From contig ML058407.1 of assembly GCA_003013855.2 (NCBI GenBank), positions 4,030,001 through 4,094,000 on the forward strand: DNA of 64,000 nt, written 5' to 3'. Position numbers and translations under genes: made by a program. The stretch is from Liriodendron chinense. Its lineage: Eukaryota; Streptophyta; Magnoliopsida; Magnoliales; Magnoliaceae. The notes below the pieces were generated by a model. It made no database searches. It was not told where the DNA came from and worked only from the letters and a program-made list of their open reading frames with translations. Of the stretch, positions 32,487-43,117 are shown one piece after another; the first letter of the stretch is position 1; every line of letters starts with the position of its first letter.

Positions 32487-34031
32487 TGTTCGCTTCCCCA
32501 AGTGTAAGGTTGCGATGTAGTAATAAACTCGGTAAGACCGAGGTCGATCCACAGGGACTTATTTAGGATTTCACAAACAGATCCAAAAGTATCTATTGAA
32601 AGCTAATAACCAGATTTTGAATAAGATTGATGTGAGTAACAATTTTAAGCTAATTTGAATGTAAACAATTATAAAAAGGCACTAGGGGTTCAAGGATCCA
32701 CTTGTAGCAACCCTTGATGTTCAATCCGCTGTGGTTTCTCATTCTCACAACTAGAATCGATATTAAGATCTATCTAGCCGGATGATAAAGCAGTTAACCC
32801 AAACAATCTGTTATATGTAAGTTCAATGCATATGATTCACTCAATGTAGGCTGAGCTGAGCATGCTCAATTGCATAGGTCATTCCCCTTTCCAAAAGGTC
32901 CAGTTCACAATCATAACCATCCTCAAGTCTTGTCACAAGACAAGGCTAGATCATGATTTGAACTTGATTCAAATCACATGCACAATCCCTTACATAATTC
33001 AGAAAATCAGAAAAATAGAACTTTGGTAGGAAGTCCCTTCATGAAGATCATAGTACTAGAGCGCACTCCAATTCCTCGGATCATACAGGTCTAGACTGAT
33101 ACAAACCAATTAAGAAGTTAAGTAATTCTCTCAAACATCCATGAGTCATCATAAGACTAAGAAAAACTACTTAAAAACTTGTATAAACTTCAAACCATTG
33201 TTCATAAACATGAATTCCACACTTAAAACCAACTGAATACGAATTGAAACATCTTGGATCCACTACAAGCTTCACCTCTTAGCCCTAGCTAAGAGGTTTA
33301 GCTGCTCATGATCCATGGAAACATGAAACAACTAAAAAATTCATAAAAACAGCAAAACAAACTAGAAGGAGTTGTGGAACTCCGAAATCCACTTCCGCCG
33401 CCTCCAAGCTTGCTTCAACCCTTCTAAGATACCCTAGGAACGATCCCTAGGTGTCCTTTTATAGTATGGAGGCTCCGCAACTTCAAAAGAATCGAGAATC
33501 TGCGTAAGAGTTACGCAGTGCGCAGAAAAAATCGGTGCCAAAGATAGAAATTTTCAATTTTACACATGGCCGACCGGTCTGGACCGGTCGGACTGGGCTG
33601 GCCGACCGGTCACGACCGGTCTGGCCTCCTTTGGAAAAAGGTCCAGCGTGCATGCATCCTTGGCCGACCGGTCAAGACCGGTCGGACCTTCTCCAGCAGC
33701 AGTCCAGCGTACATGGCTGACTGGTCAAGACCGGTCTGGCTCCCTTGGCCGACCGGTCAAGACCGGTCGGCTTCTTCTTGCTTCTTTTTTCTTCCTTTCT
33801 TTCTTTTACTTTCTTCTTTCCTTGCTTCTCTCTTTGCTTCCTTCTTCCTTCGGCCCACCTTGGGTCTTCATCCAAGGTTCTTAAAGAGGTCTCGTTGTCA
33901 TTAATTAGGTTGAGTCCACTCTCAATCCTGCAATCACCAAACATGCATTCAATTAGTCTTTAAATCATGAAACTCTTGCACAATGAGTGATGAATTGGAG
34001 TTAGAATATGCACAATTAAGAGCTCAACATT
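32487..34031 (-). mobile_element. Solo LTR of the R3 family, inverted, inside the R3 5' LTR
   Basis: The block of 1545 bases runs from TGTTCGCTTCCCC to GAGCTCAACA and is a full R3-type LTR in reverse. TTACT at 32482-32486 and 34032-34036 is its target duplication; the uninterrupted 3' LTR reads TTACT once at the same place. It keeps nine ACCGGTC cores (33573-33770), a TATA box (33457-33463) and the hairpin (about 33272-33296). It is more diverged from the R3 LTRs than they are from each other. Confidence 0.9.
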
Positions 34032-34182
34032 ACTCACATCAATTTCATACAAAATCTGGTTGTCAGCTTTCAATAGATATTATTGGATGTGTTTATGAAT
34101 TCCTACACAAGTCCCTGTGGATCGACCTCGGTCTTACCGAGTTTATTACTACATCGCAACCCTACACTTGGGGAAGCGAACA
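34032..34182 (+). repeat. R3 5' LTR, U5 end
   Basis: This is the rest of the interrupted LTR. It carries CTCGGTCTTACCGAG, a 15-base inverted repeat, then TTATTACTACATCGCAACC and ends in GCGAACA, matching the 3' LTR. Confidence 0.85.
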
Positions 34183-34188
34183 AGTTTT

Positions 34189-34205
34189 TGGCGCCGTTGC
34201 CGAGG
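34189..34205 (+). promoter_or_regulatory. R3 primer binding site (tRNA-Asp)
   Basis: TGGCGCCGTTGCCGAGG pairs with the 3' end of plant tRNA-Asp with one change, six bases after the LTR end. Confidence 0.9.
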
Positions 34206-34871
34206 ACTTTGATAGTTTTTCATAAATTTCTGAAATTAGTATCTATTTAGGATTTTTAGGATTTTAGGACTAACTTAGCTTGTTTATTTGATTTTTCCTT
34301 TCAGGGATTTCTAGGAAGCTGAAGAAGATACAAGGATTTCAAGTGCCGAATCAGGTTTTATCTTTTTAAACCTTACTCTTCTCCTTCTCCTATTCATTCC
34401 TATTATATTCATCTCTTGTAGAGTGGGTGGAGACTCCTTTTAGATCTCTGAAAGGTCGGCCTTGTGCCACCTGGATTCCTATTGGTCGGCTCTGCCGTCT
34501 TGGATCACCTTGTGCTCAGAGATTTCTTTTCTCACCTCTACTCCTCTTTCTCCTTTTTCTGCACTTTTTCTCAAATGATTCAAAGAGTGGGTGGGGAGTT
34601 CTTTGAACCCCTATTGACCAGGAGAAATCGGTCTCTATCCTTGCTTCTGGCTTAGCCATTGCAGGACACCTTGTGCTTCGGTCTTAGAGAAGAGTAAAGA
34701 AATGGAGGAAGAATTCTTCTTTCTCTTTGTTTCATATTTTTTGGTTTTGCATGCCACATTGGGCTCCGGGATTCCAATAACCGACTCATAAGTGAAGGGG
34801 GGATAGTAGAAGGAATTGCCAGAGAGCCACGTGCTAGGAGACATCTAAACTCTCCAATTTTGTCTGAAGGT
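34206..34871 (+). other. R3 leader with a duplicated segment
   Basis: The leader is about 665 bases, against about 285 in R4. A block with GAGTGGGTGG and CACCTTGTGCT occurs twice (34420-34530 and 34583-34690), which accounts for much of the difference. No open frame continues into gag. Confidence 0.55.
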
Positions 34872-36300
34872 ATGGCTGCAAATCAACCTAATCCGATGGC
34901 CAATCCTAATCTGGACCAAAACCAAACTGAAACGGGGGAGAATGTGGTTGAGAATGTTCCCTGACCAAGAACTTTACGTGATTTCTTGCAACCAGCAAAA
35001 ATGAGCACTCCCTCATGCATAGTTTTTCCACAAAACGCAGGGAATATGGATTTGAAACCGGGAGTGATCCAACTCTCCCTAAATTCCATGGATTAGACAG
35101 TGAAAGTGCCTATTAACACCTTAAGGAGTTTGATGAGGTAATAACCACCATGCACTTTGTTAATGTAACTGATGATGTGGTGAGACTCAAATTCTTTCCT
35201 TTTACTCTTAAAGACAAAGCTAAAGGTTGGCTTCATGCATTAAGGCCAAGATCAATTGGTGCATGGACTGATATGCATAGGGAATTCATAAAAAAATTCT
35301 TCCCTACTCACAAAACAAATATGTTGAAGCGCCTTATCATGAACTTTGCCCAAAAGGAAGATGAAACCTTCTTCCAATGTTGGGAGAGGTTTAAGGACCT
35401 ATTAAACGCATGCCCACATCATGGCTATGAAATTTGGCGGGTTATAAGCTTTTTCTATGAAGGACTGACTTCACCCATGCGCCAATTCGTAGAGATGATG
35501 TGTAATGGGGAATTCATGAATAAGGAGGCTGATGAAGCATGGGATTATTTGGAAAAATTGGCTGAGAATGCACAGTCTTGGGATACATCTAAACCAACAA
35601 ATTCCAAGACTGGCCAACAAAAGGAAAAAGGGAGAATTTACATCTTATCGGAAGAAGATAGCTTAAGTGCACGTGTGGCTAGCCTCACAAGAAAAGTCGA
35701 GGCCATGGAATTAAGGAAAGGAGAGACGATCAACTCTAAGGACGTTGAAACTGTTTGTGGAGTTTGTGCCGGAAATCAATATACAACACAAGATTCAGCA
35801 GTTCAAGACATCTTACAAGAACAAGCAAATCCCATAAAGAGTTATCAACGGCAATTTGGTGCTCCAAACTCAAATACGAATGATTCTAGTTGGAAGAACC
35901 ATCCCAACTTCAGTTGGAAGAATGGACCCATTGTGAATGCAACCAATATCCCTCAAGCTCAACCTATACTAAGTCCATCTCTAGTCATTACTCCAAAAGT
36001 TACGCTAGAGGAGATGTTGGGTGCATTTGTATCGGTCCAAGCTGAGTATAACAAGACTAATTCTCTGAAAATAGATGGGTTCATGCAAGAGCAATTGAAA
36101 TTTAATCAAAATACAACCCAAGCCATCAATGACTTGAAAACCTCAATGGCTAGGGTTGAATCTCACCTCAGTGCTAGGGAGAAGGCACACTTCCTACCCA
36201 ACCTCTTCCTAACCCAAGGACCCAATTTGAGATACAAGATGCAAGCTCATCTTCCCAACATATGGAGCATGTTCAAGCAATCACCACTTTGCGAAGTGGG
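34872..36300 (+). pseudogene. R3 gag
   Basis: The start ATG at 34872 opens MAANQPNPMANPN as in R4, but a CGA-to-TGA change stops it after about 30 codons, and a shift follows near 35080. From 35150 the frame is open for 385 codons and holds the whole gag core: VVRLKFFPFTLKDKAKGWLH, FIKKFFPTHKTNMLKRLIMNF, FFQCWERFKDLLNACPHHGYE and MRQFVEMMCNGEFM. The zinc knuckle reads C-x2-C-x4-Y-x4-S, so two of four ligands are lost. A frameshift at about 36240 ends the frame and the linker resumes in another phase. The capsid part is otherwise well kept. Confidence 0.8.
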
Positions 36301-37560
36301 AAAATAATTGATAAATCTAACCCGGTGAAGGCCCCACAGCCTAATGATCCGAAAATTTCCAAAGAGAATGATAACCTGAACAACACTCCACAAGAGAAAG
36401 AACCGGAAAGGCAATACAAGCCGGTTGCCCCGTTTCTCCAAAGGTTGATTTCACCTAAACCTTTAGACAAAAATCTGGAAATTTTAGAGGTTTTCAAGCA
36501 GGTGAAGATCAACATCCCATTGTTGGATGTCATTAAACAAATTCCATCATATGCTAAGTTTTTGAAGAATCTTTGCACAATAAAAAGAAAAATACATGTG
36601 CAAAAGAAGGCATTTTTTACAGAGAATGTAAGCGCCATTATAAATCACGGGATGCCCAAGAAATACAAAGATCTTGGTAGTCCGACAATATCATGCATAA
36701 TTGGAGACTACCGGGTGAAACATGCTTTACTTGATCTAGGGGCAAGTGTGAACTTAATACCCTTTTCGGTCTATGAACAATTGGGTTTAGGTGAATTAAA
36801 ACCCACCAAAACCACATTACAACTCATTGACCGATCGATTCGTATTTCGAGAGGGGTAATTGAGGACGTTCTTGTCCAAGTTGACAAAGTCTACTACCCA
36901 GTGGACTTCATTGTCTTGGACACACAACTCATGGTTAATAGTAGCCCTCAAATTCCTGTCATACTTGGCCGCCCATTCTTAGCTACATCAAACGCTATCA
37001 TAAATTGTAGGAGTGGGGTCATACAAATGTCCTTTGGTAATATGACAATTGAGTTAAATGCGTTCAATGTTGACAACCAACAAGAGGATGAAGATGAAGA
37101 GGGCCACGTAATAAATATGATCAATTCTATCGTGAAAGATGTGTCCCCCTCAACCCCTTACCCCAATCACTTAGAAGAAGATGTGGCCTATTCTCTTGAT
37201 AAGAATGTTGATGTGATAGGGGACATAGTTGCACCTTTTGAGTCAGTATTGGCACATAACGTTAGCCAAGAGAGGGATGTGGAAACAACACTTTGTTGTA
37301 ATGAGAAATCTATTCATATTTCTGCACCTCTATGGATCATGCATACCGACCCCTACCAACCCTGGGATGATCCATATTTACAAATTCAATGCCCAGGAAA
37401 ATCTGAATGGAGACATATTTTTTCTGATAAATATGACAATGTCTCCTCTTATACATGTGGTGAAAACATTAATGAACCCATTGAAATTCTTTTTGGAATC
37501 TTCAGTGGCTTATCAGGATCACTCACACACATGTGTATTGTAACGCAGGATATTGGATGA
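36262..37560 (+). CDS. R3 linker, aspartic protease and C-terminal tail
   Basis: An open frame of 432 codons starts in the linker with ITTLRSGK, then carries a full retropepsin: active site DLGAS in ALLDLGASVNLIPFSVYEQ (about residues 155-175), the flap, and VILGRPFLATSNAIIN. After it come an acidic region and a tail ending in CIVTQDIG. The protease would cut Gag and release the tail or processed proteins. It is the most complete protease here. The ATG is not a natural start; in the element it would be reached through gag, which is broken upstream. The tail resembles those of R1 and R2 (PYL, K-x-E-x-R-x-I-F). No RT follows; the 3' untranslated part starts right after it. Confidence 0.75.
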   Translation: MEHVQAITTLRSGKIIDKSNPVKAPQPNDPKISKENDNLNNTPQEKEPERQYKPVAPFLQRLISPKPLDKNLEILEVFKQVKINIPLLDVIKQIPSYAKFLKNLCTIKRKIHVQKKAFFTENVSAIINHGMPKKYKDLGSPTISCIIGDYRVKHALLDLGASVNLIPFSVYEQLGLGELKPTKTTLQLIDRSIRISRGVIEDVLVQVDKVYYPVDFIVLDTQLMVNSSPQIPVILGRPFLATSNAIINCRSGVIQMSFGNMTIELNAFNVDNQQEDEDEEGHVINMINSIVKDVSPSTPYPNHLEEDVAYSLDKNVDVIGDIVAPFESVLAHNVSQERDVETTLCCNEKSIHISAPLWIMHTDPYQPWDDPYLQIQCPGKSEWRHIFSDKYDNVSSYTCGENINEPIEILFGIFSGLSGSLTHMCIVTQDIG

Positions 37561-38758
37561 CGTTATTGCAAAACCTTTTGATCCATCTAGTGATTCTGCT
37601 TGACTTTATGCTTTTGGATGAGTTGATGGAATTGATCTCCTAGTCTGACGGAGGTATAGAGTAGTTAGGATTAGGATTTTTTTGCTTTTGTTTGCTTCGC
37701 TTAGGTTTGTTAGAAGGAGGAAGAATTCCACTTTTCACTTTTTCAGGTACTCTCATCCCTCACTCCCTTTTATTTTCAAATTGCTCTCATGTTTTGCATA
37801 TTGCATATCTTATTACATTGAGGACAATGCAAGATTTGGTTGGGGGTGTAGGATCACTTGAATGAATCCAACGTTTTGTAACATTTCGAGCAACTGTGTA
37901 GAAATTTTTTCGATTTTTCAAAAATTCAAGACTCTTTTGGAAAACTTTGCTTCTATGCATTCAAGATGATATGAGCATAAGAGGAGGAGATATGAAGTGA
38001 GTGAGGTTGCAAGTTTTGAACTTCTCACAACATAATGGTTTTATATGTGAATTCCCCTATTTTTGTGATTGATAGAAAATTTGAACACTCTTACACCTAG
38101 TTCAAATTACACGATTTTCACGGGTTGAAGGGATTATGTGATTTGTGGATCAGTTAGATTTTGACTCAAGGTGATGAGATATCAAGCCGGGGTACATTGT
38201 CCATCCTTGTCCATGGGAAAATAATGAAAGATATGGATTTCTAAAAATCCTATCTAATTTAAAAAGAAAAAGGAAAATGAAGGATGAAATTGGGAATGAC
38301 GGAAAGATGGTGGAAAAATCCGATTAGGGCTACCTACTACTAACCGGGGGATGGTCTACCCGTAACCAAAGCCGGAAATGGGACGTAGTGTGAAAGTCGT
38401 CGGAAGGATAGTAAGGCAAACTCCCGTCATTAGCTTGTTGTTGCTCTATATACCTTGAGATCCATATTCTATTTGATTTAAGAAGAAGATAACCCTGGAA
38501 ACTCATGAAAGGAATTTTCACTATGCACACTAGATTGAAATTGTTCAAGTTCTTCTATTTGTCAACTAATTAGCGCGAATTTCATATGGGTACTCATTAT
38601 ATTTTCAGAGTTTACAATTTCAACCTCTATCACCTAATTTCTCTAACTCTTACTTTTATGTATCTTGGGATGTATAGAAGAATGGGTTCTGAAAGAGAGT
38701 TGAGTTTTGAAGAATGGAATTAGTTTCACGCATGTTTTGCTCGGGACTAGCAAAATGC
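37561..38758 (+). other. R3 3' untranslated region
   Basis: It starts with the conserved CTCCTAGTCTGACGGAGG block at about 37636 and carries the internal polypurine-like tract with its hairpin at 37815-37852. Its second half resembles the matching part of R4. It has no coding sequence. Confidence 0.6.
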
Positions 38759-38771
38759 TGGTTGGGGGGTG
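38759..38771 (+). promoter_or_regulatory. R3 polypurine tract
   Basis: GGTTGGGGGGTGT lies directly before the 3' LTR and would prime plus-strand synthesis. Confidence 0.85.
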
Positions 38772-40337
38772 TGTTGAGCTCTTAATTGCGCATATTCTAA
38801 CCCCAATTCATCACTCATTATGCATAGTTCCATGATTTAAAGACCAATCTAATGCATATATTTGTGGTTGTAGGGATGAGAGAGAGAAAGCATCAATCGA
38901 AGACTTAAAGATGCTAGTTAGAAGCAAAGAAGATCAAAGGGGATAAGCGTCAAAGAATGAAAGAAAGAAGCCAGAGAAAAGAAGAAAGAATGCAGAAAAA
39001 GATGCCCACGACCGGTCGTCCAAAGCCAAGGACCGGTCGTCCGACCAGTCCGCACATGCACAGAGGAGGCACAGTGGCCATAACTCTCTGGACTGTTCAC
39101 GACCGGTCGTCCACTTCTGCGACCGGTCGTGCGACCGGTCCTTAAATTATTTTTCTGGGACAAAACTCTCTGGACACTTTTAGGCTGTTTTGAGATCGGT
39201 CGTCCAGCATCCACGACCGGTCGTCCAGCCACTGCGACCGGTCGTGCGACCGATCGTCTGCGTAAGAATTTAACTTTCCAATTCTGGCACCGATTTTCTC
39301 TGCGCACTACGTAAGTGTTACGCAGATTCTCGAATCTTCTAAAGTTGCGGAGCCTCCCTACTATAAAAGGACACCTAGGGATCATTCCTAGGGTATCTTA
39401 GAAGGGTTTAAGCAAGGTTGGAGGCGACGGAAGTGGATTTCCGAGTTTCACAACTCCTTCTAGTTTGTTTTACTATTCTTATGAGTTTTTTGGTTGTTTC
39501 ATGTTTCCTTGGATCATGAGCAGCTAAACCTCTTAGCTAGGGCTAAGAGGTGAAGCTTGTAGAGGATTTAAGATGTTTCAATTCGTTCTAAGTTGGTTTT
39601 AAGTTTGGAATTCATGTTTATGAACTATGGTTTGAAGTTTATACAAGTTTTAAGTAGTTTTTCTTAGTCTTATGATGACTCATGGATGTTTGGGAGAATT
39701 ACTTAAATTCTTAATTGGTTTATATTAGTCTAGACCTGTATGATCCGAGGAATTGGAGTACGCTCTAGTATTATAATCTTCATGTGGGGACTTCCTATCA
39801 AAGTTCTACTTTTCTGAATTTCTGTAATGTGTATGGACTGTGCATGTGATTTGAATAAAGTTCAAATCATGATCTAGCCTTGTCTTGTGACAGGACTTGA
39901 GGATTGTTATGATTGTGAATTGAGCCTTTTGGAATTAGGACTGACCTATGCAATTGAGCATGCTCAGCCTAGCTTAAATTGAGTGAATCCTATGCATTGG
40001 ACTTACATATAACAGATTGTTTGGTTTAACAGCTCTATCATCCAGCTAGATAGATCTTAATATCGATTCTAGTTGAGAAAGTGAGAAACCACAGCGGATT
40101 GAACATCAAGGATTGCTACAAGTGGATCCTTGAACCCCTAGTGCCTTTTTATAATTGTTTACCTTCAAATTAGTTTAAATTTTGTTACTCACATCAATTT
40201 CAAACAAAATCTGGTTGTTAGCTTTCAATAGATATTATTGGATGTGTTTGTGAATTCCTACACAAGTCCCTCTGGATCGACCTCGGTCTTACCGATTTTA
40301 TTACTACATCGCAACCCTACACTTGGGGAAGCGAACA
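38772..40337 (+). repeat. R3 3' LTR
   Basis: Complete and uninterrupted LTR of 1566 bases, TGTTGAGC to GCGAACA. The ACCGGTC array is at 39010-39260 (seven perfect cores), the TATA box at 39362-39368 and the hairpin near 39527-39551. It serves as the reference for the interrupted 5' LTR. Confidence 0.9.
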
Positions 40338-40342
40338 ATAGG

Positions 40343-41428
40343 CGATGATATATTCACGGAATTATTGAGGCTATTGCATTGGCCATTGCAGCATCTTGGT
40401 CTGTAAGGATTTTCATTGGTTGTTTTCCAAACATGGCACTCAAAAATCTTTCAAACAACAACTTGAAAGATTCAATCGTTTCATCGTATAGCAAGGCTCC
40501 ACCAAATATTATAGTTTGCTTGTCATGATTCACCCCCAATAAATTGGGCAAATGGTCGTCCATAACTATTTATTCTACATATGGTATCAAAGCAAACCAC
40601 GTCTCCAAAAACACTGTAGTTCATTATTGACTTTTCATTTGCCCAGAATATATTTGTGATCTGTTCATCTTCATCCACTTGTATTGCATAAAATAAAAAT
40701 GGATTATCCACTTGCATTTTCTGAAAGTATTGTAAAACGGCCCCTATATCACCCTTTTTCATTGCTTTCATTCATTTTTTCTGTAAGTAATTTTTATAGT
40801 CAATGGGTTGGAAACCCAAGTTCTCTCGACCTCTAGATTATCTACTAAAATATTCTACAGCCTCCCTGGGTTTTATTCCTAAGACATCAGCATTGTTCGC
40901 TTCATCTTTCTGAGCATTATTCATGCCTTTGTGTGATCTTAACATGTGTACCTTTGTTGGTGTGATAACTTCATGGTTATGCTCTGCTACAAACTTAGTC
41001 ACATTATATTTTCCATTCTTCTGGAGCTTAATCATCATGGATGTTAGGCAATTGGTTCTTGAAATCAGATGCCTAAACTTCGATGGATCACCTCATTTTT
41101 TGTCATGGTTTTTACCCTCTTTAGAGCAACAGAATCTTCTCTTAAGAATGGTGATACCATCATCCGCTTTTTTATCCATCTCCTTCAAGCACTGAACCCC
41201 GCATTTTTAGCATACCGATTATAAAATTGAAATGCACTCTTGTCAGAAGTAAACTCCATACCTAGTTCTGGCTCTTCATTTAAATTCTCATCTACATTGA
41301 TTAATACACGTTGACTTGCTTCTTGGTCATCTATTTGTCGGCTTGCTTTTTTAACATCTATTCCAGTGTCAAAATCTAACCTTCGACGTGGTTCATTAAG
41401 TGCTTGACTCTAATGTATTATCATCCAT
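40343..41428 (-). pseudogene. FAR1/FHY3-like protein, N-terminal half
   Basis: The minus strand begins with an ATG at 41428 (MDDNTLESST), then, after a shift, an acidic segment and the FAR1 DNA-binding domain: EPELGMEFTSDKSAFQFYNRYAKNAGFS (near 41270-41190) and, in another frame, KNGKYNVTKFVAEHNHEV (about 41010-40960). The MULE transposase domain follows with VVCFDT (first Asp), the GRPFAQFIG/VNHDKQTIIFGGALL segment across a frameshift, and ILTDQDAAMANAIASIIP (second Asp). A TGA follows, and across the R3 insertion the reading goes on as HRLYIWHIYQNA, the conserved H-R-L-C-x-W-H-I motif. At least four frame breaks or stops make it a pseudogene. Together with 29643-31040 it is one gene. Confidence 0.75.
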
Positions 41429-41518
41429 TTTACCAATCAACCTTTAAAGTAAAAGGCATTCAAAATGCTTGAATTTGTGAATCATCACCTGTTACATATA
41501 TATTCTAAAAAAAATCAA

Positions 41519-41538
41519 ATAGAGAGAGAGAGAGAGAG
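41519..41538. repeat. (GA)n microsatellite
   Basis: A pure GA run about 90 bases upstream (minus-strand sense) of the FAR1-like start codon. Confidence 0.9.
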
Positions 41539-41639
41539 CTTCATCTTGTTAGGTTGAATTCTCACTGTTTACATCATGTTAAGAAGTTCCAGCGCCTCTT
41601 TTAAATGACCCGCAACAGTAAATTAATAAACTTGTGAAT

Positions 41640-42140
41640 ATAATAACACATGGCTCACACTTGGTAACCATCTGGCTCGTCAATATACACATGGATCGCT
41701 GATGATACACATGGTTTCATCGTTGATTATACACTACACATGGCTCTCCGATGAGACATATGGATCGTCGATGATACACATGGATCGTCGACGATACACA
41801 CTGATTGTCGATGATACACATAACTCGCTGATGATACACTACAAATGGCTCTCCGATGAAATACATGAATTGCCGATGATACACTACACATGGCTCTTCG
41901 ATGAGACACATGGATCGCCAATGATACACATGGCTCATCCATGAGACCCAAAAGGGCTCTCCGATGAGACACATAGCTCGCCAATTAGACACTAAACATG
42001 GCTCTCCCATGAGACACATAGCTCACTCATGAGACCTAAAAGGTCTCTTCGATGATACCAATGGCTCACCGATTATACACCACATGGCTCTCCGATGAGA
42101 CATGTGGCTCAGCAATGATACATGGCTCGCCCATTCAAGG
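41640..42140. repeat. Minisatellite of ~20-bp units, inverted counterpart
   Basis: Units such as ATGGCTCTCCGATGAGACAC and ATGGATCGTCGATGATACAC repeat about 25 times. They are the reverse complement of the unit type at 23870-24620 (GTGTCTCATCGGAGAGCCAT). The two arrays flank the FAR1-like pseudogene on either side. Confidence 0.8.
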
Positions 42141-42359
42141 TCCCAGGCGCGGGCCATATCTACATGGGCGACCCATTCAAGGTCCACCTCCAAAAACTCT
42201 TCCATTACACAAACTCTAACTCCGCAAACTCCATTAAAAAACTAACATTATCTCCACAAAGTCCATTATTTAGATAAACCCTCCAAATAATATTTAAAAA
42301 AAGAGAGAAGAAACCCACATGTAGCCGCAGCTTTAGCCAAACCCTTATCAGCACCTCTA
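42141..42359. other. No recognised feature
   Basis: Short unassigned spacer between the minisatellite and the CT-rich repeat copy, with an A/T-rich GA-containing stretch near 42290-42310. Confidence 0.4.
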
Positions 42360-42733
42360 GCCGCACTTTCAGCTTCCATTTCATGGACAGACAATTGTCG
42401 AAGAGTAGCTGTCCTAAAATCTACATATAAAGCTGAAAATTTACAAAATCCACATTAAAAAAAGAGCACGCATGTACAAGATATCCGGGCTACTCATCAG
42501 GTGGGTGCCACTTTGAACAGCCCTTCTCCAACATTCAATTTGAAAAAAAATGTAAAAGAAAAAGAAAAAGAAGAAGATACTAAATTCCTCATATCAATTA
42601 AAAAGTTCCATATTCAAGTTGAAAAATCCCCAAATCCTAAAATCTACATACAAAGCCGAAAATTTACAAAATCCACATTTGAAGATGAAAAAAAATCGCA
42701 AATCCCCAAAATCCCCAAGCCGTTGCAAATAAG

Positions 42734-42770
<37 letters not shown>

Positions 42771-43057
42771 CAGACAAACCTGATGTGGAGGGTTAGGCAA
42801 GCCATGTATCTTCTTAAATTTGAGAGAGGCCCTACTGGAAAAAGAATTTGAGAGAGAGAGAGAGCCCTGAATGATTTTTCTCTTCCCGCGCAAAGACTCA
42901 AGCGAAACGGGCTCTAACATCGTTTACTCCATTTTCTTTACGTCAACTCACTGCCTCGGTAGGTGTGATGGGCCCCTTTCTGACTCACCAATGGTATCTC
43001 GCCAGCAAGGAACACCAGCCCAGGAGCTGGTGTTGGGGTCACTAGCCAATCTGAGTC
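42360..43057 (-). repeat. CT-rich interspersed repeat, copy 3 (candidate right TIR)
   Basis: In reverse complement the outer ~480 bases match 2199-2690 and the inner ~230 bases match 21060-21290. It has GA runs at 42737-42769 and 42850-42864. It ends in GCCAATCTGAGTC at 43057. TGGATTAGG stands just outside at 43060-43068 and also just outside copy 1 (2190-2198). Confidence 0.65.
42737..42769. repeat. (GA)n microsatellite
   Basis: Pure GA run in the CT-rich repeat copy. Plus-strand and minus-strand frames across it give alternating Arg-Glu or Leu-Ser residues and are not genes. Confidence 0.95.
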
Positions 43058-43117
43058 TATGGATTAGGATGCGGATTTCCTGCCAAAGCCTTTCACAAGA
43101 AGTTCCGGCACTGGGAT

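Larger units (their letters stand above)
31046..40337 (+). mobile_element. R3: gag-protease LTR retrotransposon in the FAR1-like pseudogene
   Basis: The LTRs are 31046-34182 (interrupted) and 38772-40337. ATAGG at 31041-31045 and 40338-40342 is a perfect target duplication. Between the LTRs lie the primer site, a leader, gag, a protease with a C-terminal tail and a polypurine tract. There is no polymerase or integrase. The two LTRs differ at about 2% of sites in the first 200 bases, so R3 is young relative to R1. Confidence 0.9.
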
